59,737 nt of DNA from Rhodospirillaceae bacterium (lineage in GTDB: Bacteria > Pseudomonadota > Alphaproteobacteria > Thalassobaculales > Thalassobaculaceae), in contig JABIRP010000236.1 of NCBI GenBank assembly GCA_018699735.1, positions 1 through 59,737 of the forward strand. The letters run 5' to 3'. The notes beneath the pieces are model-generated. The model saw only the letters and a program-made list of their open reading frames with translations, did no database searches and was not told the DNA's origin. Positions 8,807-16,681 of the stretch are shown in pieces (position 1 is the stretch's first letter; the number at the start of each line of letters is the position of its first letter). Both the position numbers and the translations under genes were made by a program.

Positions 8807-9847
8807 GTGCTTCGACCGTTGACGGTTTTAAGCGCCGCGCTTGCCATAATTGCGGCGACTATTGTTGGTACGCCATTCCTTGTCTCAAGCGTTTCGGCGC
8901 AGACCTCCGCCGACAACGAAATGATTTTCTTCCGGGTCGGCACTGGCGGCGTCAACGGCACATATTATCCGGTAGGCGCGCTGATCGGCAATGCGATCTC
9001 CAGCCCTCCTGGGTCTCGCCCTTGTGACAAAGGCGGTAGTTGCGGCGTGCCCGGCTTGGTCGCGATCGCACAGTCTTCGCATGGCTCGGTCGACAATGTG
9101 CGGCGCATACAGCAAGGACATCTGGTCTCAGGCTTTGCTCAGGCTGATGTGGTCCACGCGGCTGCGACCGGGACGGGCGTGTTTGACGGTAACCAGCCGA
9201 TGGACAAATTGCGCGCGCTTGCCAATCTTTTCCCCGAGGCCTTGCATCTGGTTGTGCGTAAGGGAGCCGGTATCAGCACCGCCATTGATCTGAAGGGTCG
9301 CCGAGTATCGCTCGATGAGCCTGGTTCTGGCACCTTGATCGCGGCGAAAATCGTATTGGCCGCGCATGGTTTGCGCGAGGCGGATGTGGTGGCTGAATAT
9401 TTGAAGCCTGGCCCGGCCGCGAGCAAGATGCGTCGCGGTGAATTGGACGCCTTCTTCATCGTCGCCGGCGCTCCTGCAAAAGCGGTAACAAGCCTGATAC
9501 ATGCTGGCGTGGCCCAGCTGACGCAAATCTCGGGTGCTCCCGCCGACAAAATCATCGGTGAGCACCGGTTCTTTTGGAAAACCATGATCGCCAAAGATAC
9601 CTACGACGATCTCGGCTCGATTGAGACGATCGCTGTCGGCGCGCAATGGGTTGTTTCCGCGGATGTCCCGGACGATCTGGTATACGCTATCTGCAAGGCG
9701 CTCTGGCGTGAGGAAACCCAAGCGCTGCTTGCCAACGGCCATCCAAAGGCGCGGTTCATTACCCTCGATACCGCGCTGTCCGGCATCTCCATCCAGCTAC
9801 ACCCGGGCGCAGAACGCTGCTATCGTGAGCTTGGAAAACTGCAATAG
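8807..9847 (+). CDS. TAXI-family TRAP transporter solute-binding protein
   Basis: A 346-residue exported protein. The signal peptide cleaves around SVSAQT, after which FFRVGTGGVNGTYYPVGALIGNAIS is the hallmark N-terminus of TAXI (TRAP-associated extracytoplasmic immunogenic) receptors. Later come SHGSVDNVRRIQQG and RRVSLDEPGSGT, both typical of the family. The start is GTG at 8807 with AGGAG 9 nt upstream. TAXI receptors normally pair with a fused DctQM-type membrane subunit. None is encoded nearby, so this receptor is an orphan in this window. Family members bind small organic acids such as glutamate or 2-oxoglutarate; the ligand here is unknown. Confidence 0.93.
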   Translation: MLRPLTVLSAALAIIAATIVGTPFLVSSVSAQTSADNEMIFFRVGTGGVNGTYYPVGALIGNAISSPPGSRPCDKGGSCGVPGLVAIAQSSHGSVDNVRRIQQGHLVSGFAQADVVHAAATGTGVFDGNQPMDKLRALANLFPEALHLVVRKGAGISTAIDLKGRRVSLDEPGSGTLIAAKIVLAAHGLREADVVAEYLKPGPAASKMRRGELDAFFIVAGAPAKAVTSLIHAGVAQLTQISGAPADKIIGEHRFFWKTMIAKDTYDDLGSIETIAVGAQWVVSADVPDDLVYAICKALWREETQALLANGHPKARFITLDTALSGISIQLHPGAERCYRELGKLQ

Positions 9848-9926
9848 CTCCAAGTCGCACGTGTTCAGCGCCACTCCGAATCTGTAAAGGGAATGCCGAC
9901 GAAATCAGGACGGGGCGAAGACCTGG

Positions 9927-10154
9927 TTAATGCACGGTATTGCTTTCCGCAAGCGCCAGCGCACGACCGTGGACTTTCCGGCGAACTCCGCTTTCAAGTT
10001 GGTCGAATGACATACGGGCCCAGGCCATATCGGTCTGCTTACCGCTATGTACAGCACATAGCAGGGCATCCGCGATCTGGGTTTCCGAGCCGACGATATC
10101 GGATACGGATTGAGTCAGAAGCTCGAGAGCTTTTTCAGTTACCATTCTGGTCAT
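9927..10154 (-). CDS. Small hypothetical protein, 75 residues
   Basis: I do not recognise a family. The frame encodes MTRMVTEKALELLTQSVSDI and continues as a mostly amphipathic helical protein without a signal peptide or membrane helix. A good ribosome binding site (GAAGGA) lies about 8 nt upstream of the ATG, and the upstream 90 bases are strongly AT-rich as expected for a promoter. Nothing else in this stretch competes for coding, since the reverse frames give only weak products. These points favour a real gene, but codon statistics were not computed. Confidence 0.55.
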   Translation of the reverse strand: MTRMVTEKALELLTQSVSDIVGSETQIADALLCAVHSGKQTDMAWARMSFDQLESGVRRKVHGRALALAESNTVH

Positions 10155-10355
10155 AATCTATGTCCTTCATTCTAAAGGATCTGAGGTGAACGCAAACTAT
10201 CTAAAATTTTATCCAATTGCAAGGTTAAAAATTCCCAACCTGCTTTAAGGCCTAAGTTAGATCCTCTGGTCAGGTGCTCAGTCGCACATTAGGCTGGCCT
10301 TGCCCGATGTCCTTCGGGCATTCCAACCGCACCCCAATTGACGGAGGAAACGCCA
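10155..10355. promoter_or_regulatory. AT-rich divergent intergenic region with a hairpin
   Basis: This gap separates the minus-strand small protein from the plus-strand carboxymuconolactone decarboxylase-like gene. About 10190-10260 is markedly AT-rich compared with the surroundings and probably holds the promoters of both units; I do not assign exact -35/-10 boxes. A perfect 7-bp stem, TGCCCGA at 10301-10307 with TCGGGCA at 10314-10320 and a 6-nt loop, lies in the probable 5' leader of the plus-strand gene. It has no following T run, so it is not an obvious terminator. The ribosome binding site ACGGAGGAA of the downstream gene is at 10341-10349. Confidence 0.45.
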
Positions 10356-10739
10356 ATGACCGACGAGCTGTTCGAGGCCGGTCTAAAAAACCGCAAAGAG
10401 GTTCTAGGGGCCGAGCACGTCAACAATTCGCTGGCATCGGCCGACGAGTTCACCCAACCCCTGCAGGAGTTGGTCACCAAATTCGCCTGGGGCGCGGTCT
10501 GGGGACGAGACGAGGAACTTCCGCGCAAGACGCGCTCGATCATTAATCTCGCCATGTTGTCGGCGCTCAATCGGCCGCACGAACTTAAGCTGCATGTGCG
10601 CGGCGCCCTTAACAATGGTGTTAGCAAGGAAGAGATGCGTGAGATCTTCCTACAAGTCGCAATCTATTGCGGATTTCCGGCGTCGATCGACGCTTTCCGG
10701 ACCGCAAAACAGGTTTTCGAAGAAATGGAGCAGGAATAA
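10356..10739 (+). CDS. Carboxymuconolactone decarboxylase family protein
   Basis: A 127-residue all-alpha protein of the CMD/PcaC type. The signature is RKTRSIINLAMLSALNRPHELKLHVRGALNNGVSKEE, with the conserved His in KLHVRGA. It lacks the CxxC of AhpD-type peroxidase partners, so it belongs to the decarboxylase branch. Such proteins decarboxylate 4-carboxymuconolactone in protocatechuate breakdown, but many homologues sit in other pathways. I chose the ATG at 10356 because ACGGAGGAA lies 7 nt before it; an in-frame TTG at 10338 falls upstream of that site. The stop TAA overlaps the ATG of the next gene (TAATG), indicating coupled translation with a beta-hydroxyacid dehydrogenase. No other protocatechuate genes are present. 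Confidence 0.9.
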   Translation: MTDELFEAGLKNRKEVLGAEHVNNSLASADEFTQPLQELVTKFAWGAVWGRDEELPRKTRSIINLAMLSALNRPHELKLHVRGALNNGVSKEEMREIFLQVAIYCGFPASIDAFRTAKQVFEEMEQE

Positions 10740-11659
10740 TGGCGAACGACATGCCGAAAATGGGTTGGGTCGGTCTTGGCAATATGGGCTACCCGATGGC
10801 CAAGTTGATGGTCGAGGCAGGGTATGAGGTGACCGTGCTCGACCTCGACCGAGCCGTTGTCGACCGGTTCGTCCAAGAGGTCGGCGGCAAGCGAGCCGAC
10901 ACGCTGGCTGAGGTTGGGCGCGAGAGCGATGTCGCCATCACCATGGTGCCAGATGGCAAAGCGGTGCATGCCGTCGCAATTGAGGGCGGCGACAACCTTA
11001 GCGCAGGTTTGGCCGATGGCACTTTAGTCATCGACATGAGCTCCTCGGCGCCGACAGGCACGGTCGAGCTTGGCGCTGAGTTGTCGGCCAAGGGCGTGAC
11101 CTTGATGGATGCACCGGTCTCGGGTGGTGTGCCCCGAGCGACCGATGGCACGCTCGCAATCATGTTGGGCGGAGACGACGAGGCCGCATTGACCCGAGCG
11201 ACACCGATCCTTGAGATTATGGGCGGCACGGTGTTCCGCACCGGCAGGCTCGGGTCTGGGCATGCGATGAAATGCCTGAACAATTATCTGTCCGCGATTG
11301 GTCTGACGGCGGCGAACGAAGCCTTGATCATCGGCGCCAAGTTTGGCCTCGATCCAAGTGTGATGACCGACATCATCAATCAATCGACCGGTCGCAACAG
11401 CAATACCGAGCGCAAACTGCATCAATGTGTGTTGAGCCGGACCTTCGATGCCGGTTTTTCCGCCGCCCTGATGGCCAAGGACGTTCGGACTGCGGCCGGC
11501 CTCGCCGATGACCAGGACATGTACGCGCCGGTATTGGCGCAGCTCTCAGAGCTTTGGACAAAATTCTCCGACGAGCACCCGGGCGAGGATCACACCGCTT
11601 CGGTGAAGCTTTGGGAAGAGGCGAACGGATTTGAATTGAAGGCGGGAGGAGCCGGGTAG
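10739..11659 (+). CDS. NAD-binding beta-hydroxyacid dehydrogenase (3-hydroxyisobutyrate dehydrogenase family)
   Basis: A 306-residue oxidoreductase of the HIBADH / tartronate semialdehyde reductase family. The dinucleotide motif GLGNMGYPMAK is near the N-terminus, the substrate loop is MDAPVSGGVPRA, and the catalytic Lys is in GHAMKCLNNYLSA. The C-terminal NAD_binding_11 helical domain follows. The ATG at 10739 overlaps the stop of the CMD gene. An upstream in-frame start at 10667 would lie inside that gene and give a non-family leader, so it is rejected. The pairing suggests a two-step conversion of an organic acid. The acid cannot be named from sequence. Confidence 0.92.
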   Translation: MANDMPKMGWVGLGNMGYPMAKLMVEAGYEVTVLDLDRAVVDRFVQEVGGKRADTLAEVGRESDVAITMVPDGKAVHAVAIEGGDNLSAGLADGTLVIDMSSSAPTGTVELGAELSAKGVTLMDAPVSGGVPRATDGTLAIMLGGDDEAALTRATPILEIMGGTVFRTGRLGSGHAMKCLNNYLSAIGLTAANEALIIGAKFGLDPSVMTDIINQSTGRNSNTERKLHQCVLSRTFDAGFSAALMAKDVRTAAGLADDQDMYAPVLAQLSELWTKFSDEHPGEDHTASVKLWEEANGFELKAGGAG

Positions 11660-11681
11660 GCGGCCACCCACTGACCTAACA

Positions 11682-11790
11682 CAAAATCCGCTTCCCGGAC
11701 GGAGTGAAACGACGAGCCGGGATCTCGCGGCGGTGTTCAACTCGGATCGAGATCCCGGTGTTGGCTATGCCAAACCGGGAAGCGGGCGAC
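11682..11790. repeat. Dispersed repeat, copy 1, with an 11-bp inverted repeat
   Basis: This region holds a perfect inverted repeat: CCGGGATCTCG at 11717-11727 and CGAGATCCCGG at 11748-11758, with a 20-nt spacer. The left part (AAAATCCGC, then GGATCTCGCGGCGGT) matches a second copy at 28899-28968. The right part (CGGATCGAGATCCCGG, then CCGGGAAGCGG) matches a third copy near 39990-40031. The repeat covers the intergenic space between convergent genes and enters the esterase gene, coding its last roughly 18 residues and its stop. It could also act as a bidirectional transcription stop, although no long T run follows. Confidence 0.7.
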
Positions 11791-12465
11791 TGTTTTTGCC
11801 CCCGACCCCGGCAGCACCCGGTGCAAGAACTCCAAACCGACCTGCAGGCCGGTTTGATCAATCGAATGACCAAGTCCGGGGCAGGTCGTGGTTGTAACCT
11901 CGAAGCCGGCGGCGTTGAGCGCTTGCTCGGCGGCCGGTAGCCGCTCGACCGGGACAACGTCGTCCGCCGTTCCATGCACCAGCGTGATTGGCGGGCGGCT
12001 TATCGCGTCTTCCGCCAGACTATCCGCGCCAATGAGCGTGCCGGAGTATCCAACCACGCCGGCAATCGTCTCGGACCGCCTGGGAGCGACATAGAGCGAC
12101 ATCATCGTGCCTTGGGAAAATCCGACCAAGGCCAGTTGGCTTGGCGCCAGCCCGGTGCGTTCAAGCTGCTCATCGATATAGGCGTCGAGAATTGGCCACG
12201 CTGCTTGCACACCGCCGAGAATTGTTTCGGGGCTACGGTCCTGCAAACTAAACCACTGCCGCCCGAAGGGCGCCATATCGCAAGGATAGGGCGCATTCGG
12301 AGAAACGAATTCGACATGCGGCAGGTGTGGTGTCCAGACCGGAGCCAGACCAATCAGGTCATTGCCATCGGCGCCAAGGCCGTGCAGCAGGATCACCAGC
12401 GCCCGCGCCGGCTGGCCATCGGCTGGCGGGTGACTTGGTCCGGAAAGGGAAATCAGGCTCGACAT
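11737..12465 (-). CDS. Carboxylesterase / phospholipase-type alpha/beta hydrolase
   Basis: A 242-residue hydrolase of the Abhydrolase_2 family (YpfH, carboxylesterase 2). LVILLHGLGADGNDLIGLAP forms the oxyanion region, the nucleophile is S117 in GFSQG, the acid Asp is in HGTADDVVPV and the catalytic His is in GLGHSID. It probably hydrolyses short-chain esters or lysophospholipids in the cytoplasm; no signal peptide is visible. The last part, AKTVARFPVWHSQHRDLDPS, extends beyond the normal family end and is encoded by the dispersed repeat that overlaps the 3' end. The gene starts 72 bp from the divergent gluQ. Confidence 0.9.
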   Translation of the reverse strand: MSSLISLSGPSHPPADGQPARALVILLHGLGADGNDLIGLAPVWTPHLPHVEFVSPNAPYPCDMAPFGRQWFSLQDRSPETILGGVQAAWPILDAYIDEQLERTGLAPSQLALVGFSQGTMMSLYVAPRRSETIAGVVGYSGTLIGADSLAEDAISRPPITLVHGTADDVVPVERLPAAEQALNAAGFEVTTTTCPGLGHSIDQTGLQVGLEFLHRVLPGSGAKTVARFPVWHSQHRDLDPS

Positions 12466-12537
12466 AGGCGTGCTTGCTCCATAAACGAAATAGGGTAGTC
12501 CCGTATTAAGAAGCCGAGAGCGAGCCCGTCAAGCAAG

Positions 12538-13386
12538 ATGGCACAAATAGTCACTCGATTCGCGCCCAGCCCGACCGGGCATCTGCATCTCGGCCATGCC
12601 TATTCGGCGTTGTTCGCTGAGGCCGAAGCCCGTTCCGATGGCGGTCGCTTCCTGGTGCGGATCGAGGATATCGACCGCGGCCGTTGCCGGCCGGAGTTCG
12701 AGCGCGACATGCTGGAAGACCTCGCCTGGCTCGGCCTCGACTGGGAACACCCGGAGCGCCGTCAATCGGATCACATGGCGGACTACGAACAGGCACTACT
12801 GCGTCTGGAAGCGTTGGGGTTGCTTTACCCTTGCTTCCTCTCGCGTAAGGAATTGAACGAAACGCTGTCGGCTCCGCACATGGCCCCGCTGATGGGACCG
12901 GACGGGCCTGCGGTTATTGATACCGACCAGCTGATGGACCCGGATGAGCGCACGCGACGGCTGGCGGGTGGCGAGCCTTATGCACTTCGCCTACGCATGG
13001 CGCAAGCGATAGAGCGCGCCGGTTCGCTTGAATGGCTCGACCGTGACCGGGGCCGGCAAGTGGCGACGCCCAGTATCTTCGGCGACGTAATCCTGGCCCG
13101 CAAGGACGTGCGAACCAGCTACCACCTCGCGGTTACCGTCGACGACGCGTTGCAAGGCGTGACCTTGGTGACCCGTGGCGAGGATCTGTTCCAGGCCAGT
13201 CACGTGCACCGGCTGTTGCAGGCTCTGCTCGACCTGCCGGTACCGGATTACCGTCATCACCGCCTCCTGACCAACGAGACCGGCCAGCGTTTCGCCAAAC
13301 GCGATCGAGCCGTCACGCTGCGCCAGCTTCGGGGCTTGGATCACACACCGGATGAAGTCCGAGCGATGATCGATTGGAACGGATGA
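12538..13386 (+). CDS. gluQ: Glutamyl-Q tRNA(Asp) synthetase
   Basis: A 282-residue truncated paralogue of glutamyl-tRNA synthetase that lacks the anticodon-binding domain. It activates glutamate and transfers it to queuosine in tRNA(Asp). The HIGH-type motif is FAPSPTGHLHLGHAYSAL at the N-terminus, with HGGRF-like and VRIEDIDRGRC segments typical of class I Glu enzymes. The KMSKS-equivalent is RFAKRDRAVTLRQLR. In E. coli YadB zinc is held by several Cys; here only one Cys (in LYPCFLSRKEL) remains in that region, so the zinc site seems lost, as in many homologues. The length fits GluQ rather than GltX. Confidence 0.93.
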   Translation: MAQIVTRFAPSPTGHLHLGHAYSALFAEAEARSDGGRFLVRIEDIDRGRCRPEFERDMLEDLAWLGLDWEHPERRQSDHMADYEQALLRLEALGLLYPCFLSRKELNETLSAPHMAPLMGPDGPAVIDTDQLMDPDERTRRLAGGEPYALRLRMAQAIERAGSLEWLDRDRGRQVATPSIFGDVILARKDVRTSYHLAVTVDDALQGVTLVTRGEDLFQASHVHRLLQALLDLPVPDYRHHRLLTNETGQRFAKRDRAVTLRQLRGLDHTPDEVRAMIDWNG

Positions 13387-13432
13387 CGCACTCGGTCTAA
13401 CATTCAAAAGTATTTCACCCGAGGAGTTTCGT

Positions 13433-14458
13433 ATGAGTACCTTCCGCGTAGGTGTCAGCCCGGACATCGTTCGTCCTGATGGCAAGTTGACCTTCCCGAG
13501 TTACAGCCTCGAAGCGATTTCCTCCCGCGACGATGTTGAGGTCGTGGATCTGGCAAGAACCGGTGAGCTTACGCCCGAGCATGTCGCCGATCTGGATGCG
13601 GTGGTGCTGATGCTGGAGCGCGTGACGCCGGCGACTTTTCACACCAACGGGCGCCTGAAACTGGTCGCCCGGATGGGCGTCGGCTACGACACGATAGACG
13701 TGCCGGCCTGCACTGAGCGCGACGTGGCGCTCACCATCACGCCGGACGCTGTGCGCCGCCCAATGGCCTCGACAATCGTCGCGTTCGTTCTGGCCTTGGC
13801 GCATAATCTGTTTCCGAAAGACAGGATCACCCGAACCGGTGCCCTCGGCTGGCCAGCGCGGCTGGATTATCATGGCCTTGGCCTCGCCGGCCGGGTCATG
13901 GGTTCGGTTGGCGTCGGCAATATTGGCGCCGACATGTTCCGCCTGCTCGCCCCGTTCGGCATGCGAATGATCGCCTGCGACCCGTATCGGGACGTAAAGG
14001 ATGTCGCGGACCTGGGCGTCGAGCTGGTCGATCTCGACACGGTCTTCCGGCAGTCCGACTTTCTGGCGTTCAATTGCCCACTGACTGAGGAAACCCGGCA
14101 GATCGGTGGTCGCGATGGCATCGCCAAGATGAAGCCGACCAGCTTCCTGATTAACACTTCGAGAGGGCCCGTGGTTGATCAGAAGGCGCTCTATGATGCG
14201 TTGGTCGAGGGTCGACTGGCGGGCGCCGCACTTGATGTATTCGATCCCGAGCCGCCGCCGGCCGACGAGCCTATCTTGAAGCTGGAGAATGTGATCTGCG
14301 CGCCGCATTCACTCGGCTGGACGGATGAGATGTTCCGCTCAATGGGCGAGATCAACGCTGGCGCCATCGCCGCAGTCGCGGATGGCCGTGACCCGGAAAA
14401 TGTGGTCAACCAGCAGGTTCTGGGGCGTGCAGGTTGGCGGGCGAAATTGTCAGGCTAA
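13433..14458 (+). CDS. D-isomer-specific 2-hydroxyacid dehydrogenase
   Basis: A 341-residue NAD-dependent dehydrogenase of the phosphoglycerate / hydroxypyruvate reductase family. The nucleotide-binding motif GSVGVGNIGADMFRLLAPFG is central. Catalytic residues are Arg in INTSRGPVVDQ, Glu in DPEPPPADEP and His in APHSLGWTD. The last motif differs from the usual TPHxAG, so substrate preference may differ from SerA. GAGGAG lies 8 nt upstream of the ATG. There is no C-terminal ACT domain, so it is not a feedback-regulated SerA. Downstream, a short GC hairpin separates it from a dioxygenase gene. Confidence 0.9.
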   Translation: MSTFRVGVSPDIVRPDGKLTFPSYSLEAISSRDDVEVVDLARTGELTPEHVADLDAVVLMLERVTPATFHTNGRLKLVARMGVGYDTIDVPACTERDVALTITPDAVRRPMASTIVAFVLALAHNLFPKDRITRTGALGWPARLDYHGLGLAGRVMGSVGVGNIGADMFRLLAPFGMRMIACDPYRDVKDVADLGVELVDLDTVFRQSDFLAFNCPLTEETRQIGGRDGIAKMKPTSFLINTSRGPVVDQKALYDALVEGRLAGAALDVFDPEPPPADEPILKLENVICAPHSLGWTDEMFRSMGEINAGAIAAVADGRDPENVVNQQVLGRAGWRAKLSG

Positions 14459-14467
14459 TCAATTAGT

Positions 14468-14488
14468 CGCGTCCTCGTGACGCGGTTT
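14468..14488 (+). terminator. Weak rho-independent terminator
   Basis: CGCGTC at 14468-14473 pairs with GACGCG at 14479-14484 around a 5-nt loop, followed by GTTTATT. It lies 10 nt after the stop of the 2-hydroxyacid dehydrogenase gene. The stem is short and the T run is imperfect, so termination may be partial. Confidence 0.45.
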
Positions 14489-14570
14489 ATTCGTAAGAGA
14501 TCCAAGGTAATCTAGCACCGGTCCCCGGCGTTTGCATCATGGTCCGGGTTCGCAATTGGAGACGAGACCG

Positions 14571-15410
14571 ATGAAAAACTCTCGCTTTACGGTGACCCCG
14601 CTGGCTGGCGCGATCGGTGCCGAGATCGGCGGTGTCGATTTGTCTCGGGACACGGATGATGCGGCAATCGCCGAATTGCGCGCCGCGTTGCTTACCCATG
14701 GCGTTATCTTTTTGCGCGACCAGGAATTGACCCCAGCCAGCCAGATGGAATTTGCGCGAAAATTTGGAACCCCGGCAATCTATCCATTCGTTCAAGGTCT
14801 GGAGGACTTTCCCGAGATCACTCCGATCATCAAGCAAGAGGATGAGACCGTGAACTTTGGCGGCCTCTGGCATACCGACACCGCTTATCTTGAGCGCCCG
14901 CCCCTGGGCACGATCCTCTATGCGTTGGAGGTGCCGGCGGCTGGTGGGGATACCGAGTGGGCGAGCCTTTATGCCGCCTACGACGCGCTTTCAGACGGCA
15001 TGAAGCAGATGCTTGAGCCCTTGCGTGCGGTCAATCGATCTGAGAAAGGTCGGGTCGCCCAGACACGAGCGAGCGCGATCGCCAGTAGCCCGACGGACCT
15101 TAGCAACACCGAGTTGGTCGCCGAGCACCCGGTTGTTCGCACCCATCCGGAAACTGGCCGCAAGGCGCTTTACGTCAACTTGGCTCACACCAGCCATTTC
15201 GTTGGCATGACCGAGGCGGAGAGCAAACCAATTCTGGACTATCTGTTCGAGCTTGAGATCCGACCCGAGTTCACTTGCCGCTTTCACTGGCGCTCTGGCT
15301 CTATCGCGATCTGGGACAATCGATGCACCCTGCACAACCCAATTAACGATTACCAAGGCTCAAAGCGCGTGATGCATCGCGTGACGCTGGAAGGTGATGT
15401 GCCCGCCTGA
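14571..15410 (+). CDS. TauD/TfdA-family Fe(II)/2-oxoglutarate dioxygenase
   Basis: A 279-residue cytoplasmic oxygenase. The iron ligands are the His and Asp of WHTDTAYLE (about residues 103-105) and the later His in WDNRCTLHNPIND. The 2-oxoglutarate Arg is in GSKRVMHRVTLEGD. It resembles TauD, TfdA and related enzymes that hydroxylate sulfonates, aryloxyacids or carnitine-like compounds, using 2-oxoglutarate and O2. The ATG at 14571 is preceded by GGAGACGAG; a more upstream in-frame ATG at 14532 adds a non-homologous leader. It is followed on the same strand by an Old Yellow Enzyme homologue. The substrate is unknown. Confidence 0.92.
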   Translation: MKNSRFTVTPLAGAIGAEIGGVDLSRDTDDAAIAELRAALLTHGVIFLRDQELTPASQMEFARKFGTPAIYPFVQGLEDFPEITPIIKQEDETVNFGGLWHTDTAYLERPPLGTILYALEVPAAGGDTEWASLYAAYDALSDGMKQMLEPLRAVNRSEKGRVAQTRASAIASSPTDLSNTELVAEHPVVRTHPETGRKALYVNLAHTSHFVGMTEAESKPILDYLFELEIRPEFTCRFHWRSGSIAIWDNRCTLHNPINDYQGSKRVMHRVTLEGDVPA

Positions 15411-15475
15411 CCGTTTTTTTGGGCTTGGTTCCCTAGCCAAGAGTTAATTTCAAGCGACTTCAGGAAGGAATGCGA

Positions 15476-16669
15476 ATGACCGCCAAATTGCTGTCGCCTT
15501 TCACTCTGCGTGGCGTCACGCTGCCGAACCGCATGGTCGTCTCCCCCATGCAGATGTACAAGTCCGGGCCGGATGGGCTTTCGACCGATTGGCATCTGGT
15601 GCATCTTGGCAAATACGCCAACGCCGGCTTTGGAACGATTTTCACAGAAGTGCTGTGTGTGGAGCCGCGTGGCCGCAGCACCTATTCGGATGCCGGCATT
15701 TGGGATGATGCGCACGTCAAACCCCTGAAGCGTATAGCCGACTTCATCCGGGAGCAGGGGTCTGTACCGGCGGCTCAGATAGGCCACTGTGGCCCGAAAG
15801 GATCTCGCCAGCGACCCTATGAAGGCCTGCAGCCACTGAGTGACGAAGGGAGCGAGGCGCCATGGCAGGTGGTGGCCTCCACGGCCGAGCCTTCGGCACC
15901 GGGTTATCAAACTCCGCACGCACTCTCAATCGATGAGATCCAAGAAATCGTGGCGGCATTTGGCGAGGGTGCTCGGCGATGTGACGAAGCCGGTTTCGAC
16001 GTGCTCGACGTCCATGCGGCGCATGGCTATCTCATCCATTCCTTTCTGTCTCCGTTGGGCAACAAGCGCACCGACGCCTATGGCGGCGACCAGGCCGGGC
16101 GCATGCGGTTCGCGCTGGATATTGCAGATGCCTTACGCCGCAATTGGCCGGACGAAAAACCAATCCTCTATCGCCTGTCGTGCATCGATCGCATGGAGGG
16201 GGGATTGGAAGTCGAGGATACCGTGGCCTTGGCACGAGAACTTCAGGCCCGCGGCATTGATGCCATCGATTGCTCGTCTGGTGGGATCAAGGGGCCGAAC
16301 TCGCTCTTTAGCTTGGCAACCAAAGCGCCGCCGACCCAAGGCTTCCAAGTGCCACTTTCCGATGCCGTCAAACATGGCTCGGAGATGCCGACCATGGCCG
16401 TTGGCATGATCATGGATCCGGAATACGCCGAACAAATTTTGCAGGACGACAAGGCCGATCTCATCGCCGTCGGCCGGCAAGCGCTCTTCAACCCGCACTG
16501 GGCTCTGCACGCTGCCCGGGCTTTGAACGAGGGGCAAACTTTCGATGACTGGCCGCCCAACATGGGCTGGTGGTTGGAAGTGCGCCAACGCATGCTGACC
16601 TCCACCAACCCTGAAGACTGGCGTATAGGCCCAGCCGCTGCCAACGCGCCGAACCAGGCCGCCGATTGA
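15476..16669 (+). CDS. Old Yellow Enzyme-type NADH:flavin oxidoreductase (YqjM/XenA-like)
   Basis: A 397-residue TIM-barrel flavoenzyme that would reduce activated C=C bonds with FMN and NAD(P)H. Family landmarks are PNRMVVSPMQMYKS, AQIGHCGPKGS, DVHAAHGYLIHSFLSP with the paired substrate-binding histidines, and NKRTDAYGG. In YqjM/XenA the first motif reads SPMCMY, where Cys tunes the flavin; here it is Gln (SPMQMY). HAGRKA is also changed to HCGPKG. These changes suggest altered redox or substrate properties. The start at 15476 places GGAAGG 7 nt upstream; an ATG at 15470 is too close to it. The gene converges with a permease gene, with 12 nt between stops. Confidence 0.9.
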   Translation: MTAKLLSPFTLRGVTLPNRMVVSPMQMYKSGPDGLSTDWHLVHLGKYANAGFGTIFTEVLCVEPRGRSTYSDAGIWDDAHVKPLKRIADFIREQGSVPAAQIGHCGPKGSRQRPYEGLQPLSDEGSEAPWQVVASTAEPSAPGYQTPHALSIDEIQEIVAAFGEGARRCDEAGFDVLDVHAAHGYLIHSFLSPLGNKRTDAYGGDQAGRMRFALDIADALRRNWPDEKPILYRLSCIDRMEGGLEVEDTVALARELQARGIDAIDCSSGGIKGPNSLFSLATKAPPTQGFQVPLSDAVKHGSEMPTMAVGMIMDPEYAEQILQDDKADLIAVGRQALFNPHWALHAARALNEGQTFDDWPPNMGWWLEVRQRMLTSTNPEDWRIGPAAANAPNQAAD

Positions 16670-16681
16670 GGATTGCGCTAA

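Noticed and set aside
13415-14308. 297-codon minus-strand frame over the 2-hydroxyacid dehydrogenase gene
   Set aside because: Shadow of a gene with complete NAD-binding and catalytic motifs.
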